Shown piece after piece: positions 4,709-5,744 of a stretch of 5,744 nucleotides of DNA. Below the pieces are notes generated by a model. The model did no database searches. It was not told the DNA's origin and worked only from the letters and a program-made list of their open reading frames with translations. The stretch spans positions 1-5,744 of the forward strand of contig CALMWO010000017.1 of the NCBI GenBank assembly GCA_937873805.1, given 5' to 3'. Positions within the stretch are counted from its first letter, which is position 1. Every line of letters begins with the position of its first letter. Both the position numbers and the translations under genes were made by a program. The DNA is from an uncultured Hyphomonadaceae bacterium. Its GTDB lineage: Bacteria > Pseudomonadota > Alphaproteobacteria > Caulobacterales > Hyphomonadaceae.

Positions 4709-5744
4709 CTATTTCGGCGCAGTGCTGGCGTACTTGGCTGCAGCATCCGCCCATTTGAACGGCAGGGTGTCAGGAATGATCGAGACTTCGGTCGTGAACT
4801 TGAAAGGCGCCGAGGGAAGGCCGCTGTCGAAGGACACTTCGACGAAGAAGGCGGTATAGCCTTCGGTTGGCGGGTTCACCTGTGCGAAATAGATTCCGTC
4901 GGGCTGTGGCTGCAGCACTGTGGACGTGTAGGCCTTGCCCAGCGATTCAACACGAAAGTCGCGCGCTTTCGGATTGTGCGCTTGCCACAGTCTTACTTCC
5001 TTGGGCGTGTCGAGCGGCTTCAGGGCGATGCCGTTTGTATCCACCTTGTTCCAGATGAAGTCCGGACGTTTGCCGCCAGTGATCACCGAATTGTACCAGG
5101 CCAGCATGGAGTCGACGGCATCTGAATCGGCGAGGTTGTGCGCGGCGTTCTCGACATAGCGGATGCGTTTTTCCTCCGGCAGGTCGGCGTAATAGAAGCG
5201 GGAATTGTCCGGCAGGAAGAACTGGTCGCCCGACGCGTTGACGAGGAATTTCGGGATCTTCAGCCGATCGCGATTGCGATAGTTGTAGGGGTCCTCGATG
5301 CCCAGAACGGCCTGGTATTCCGGAGTGCCGATCTTGTGCGGGAAGAGGCCGTGATTGACGTAATCCTCGAGTGACGGTGCGAAGAAACCCAGCACCTCGA
5401 AATGGTGCTTGGTTATCTCTTCGGAATTCAGCGCGTCGATCACCATGGGCATGATGCCGATCACGCGCTCGTCCACCGCGCCGATCAGCCATGTCGTCCA
5501 GCCGCGTTTCGAAGCGCCAGCAACGACGAACTGATTGATAGCCAGCGCGCCTCCGGCGTCCGATTTCATGAACTCCTGCGTGGCGTCCATCGCCTTCACG
5601 CCGGCTTTCACCATGGCGAGGCGGACAAGCCATTCATCGTCCTTGGTGGTGAAATGCTTCACGCGCGTGTAGGCAATGATGTCGTCCTCAAAGCGCGCCT
5701 TGTCTTTCGAGTCGGTGAAATGCAGCGGCTGGTTCGGAACCATG
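4709..5744 (-). CDS. PhoPQ-activated pathogenicity-related (PqaA-type) protein, 5'-truncated
   Basis: The C-terminal 344 or so residues of an alpha/beta-hydrolase-like protein of the PqaA family, named after a PhoP/PhoQ-activated Salmonella gene. The substrate is not established; members are generally exported. Counting from the methionine at 5743, VPNQPLHF (2-9) is an internal conserved segment. GASKRGWTTWL (76-86) is the nucleophile elbow with Ser78. IPKFLVNASGDQFFLPDNSRFYYADLPEEK (163-192) carries the likely acid Asp173. ENAAHNL (198-204) offers His202 as the catalytic histidine. A beta-rich C-terminal part follows (about 225-325). The frame is still open at the right edge and family members are clearly longer (about 450-500 residues), so the edge methionine is probably internal. 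The signal peptide, if any, is outside the window. It is the first visible gene of the minus-strand trio. Confidence 0.88.
   Translation of the reverse strand, partial: MVPNQPLHFTDSKDKARFEDDIIAYTRVKHFTTKDDEWLVRLAMVKAGVKAMDATQEFMKSDAGGALAINQFVVAGASKRGWTTWLIGAVDERVIGIMPMVIDALNSEEITKHHFEVLGFFAPSLEDYVNHGLFPHKIGTPEYQAVLGIEDPYNYRNRDRLKIPKFLVNASGDQFFLPDNSRFYYADLPEEKRIRYVENAAHNLADSDAVDSMLAWYNSVITGGKRPDFIWNKVDTNGIALKPLDTPKEVRLWQAHNPKARDFRVESLGKAYTSTVLQPQPDGIYFAQVNPPTEGYTAFFVEVSFDSGLPSAPFKFTTEVSIIPDTLPFKWADAAAKYASTAPK

Noticed and set aside
4559..5125. Plus-strand open frame of 188 residues
   Set aside because: Overlaps the start of the lipoprotein gene and the PqaA-like gene on the opposite strand; no motif and no ribosome site.
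4947..5633. Minus-strand open frame of 228 residues
   Set aside because: Shifted frame of the PqaA-like gene, whose own frame carries the GASKRG and SGDQFF motifs; this one is Arg-rich shadow sequence.
5741..5743. ATG at the right edge as the true start of the PqaA-like gene
   Set aside because: The frame is open to the edge and the following VPNQPL segment is internal in the family, so the real start should be outside the window.

Overview
The window comes from a GC-rich bacterial chromosome. Gene content and order (zwf followed directly by pgl, the arrangement I recall for the Entner-Doudoroff operon of Caulobacter-type bacteria) suggest an alphaproteobacterium, perhaps Caulobacterales/Hyphomonadaceae. 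That placement is inference; the window holds no rRNA or other strong taxonomic marker.

Layout. Left part (1-1935, minus strand): the 5' two thirds or so of 6-phosphogluconolactonase (pgl), preceded in the same operon by a complete glucose-6-phosphate dehydrogenase (zwf). Together they turn glucose-6-phosphate into 6-phosphogluconate and yield NAD(P)H. Between zwf and the next gene (1936-2125) lie two perfect 6-bp-arm inverted repeats that are candidate operators. A tRNA-Gly(CCC) gene follows at 2126-2199 on the plus strand, then a gene-free stretch of about 320 bases with a weak terminator-like hairpin, an AT-rich hairpin and a TTGACA promoter candidate.

Middle (2521-3434, plus strand): a two-gene unit of a MarR-family regulator and a GAF-domain free methionine-(R)-sulfoxide reductase (fRMsr/MsrC type) with all three signature cysteines. 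The unit looks like a small oxidative-damage repair operon with its own regulator.

Right part (3431-5744, minus strand): three genes read right to left. They are the C-terminal part of a PqaA-type (PhoPQ-activated pathogenicity-related) alpha/beta-hydrolase-like protein, a cysteine-rich lipoprotein of unknown function, and a small lipoprotein carrying a cystatin-like domain with a perfect QxVxG papain-inhibitor motif. The last two have clear lipoboxes, and PqaA-family proteins are normally exported, so the group looks like an envelope-directed set. The cystatin gene meets the fRMsr gene tail to tail, and their stop codons are both contained in one CTAG palindrome.

No mobile element, CRISPR array or phage feature was seen. 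Nothing here is clearly a new multi-gene system. The bacterial cystatin lipoprotein and the exported-protein group around it are the part most worth following up.
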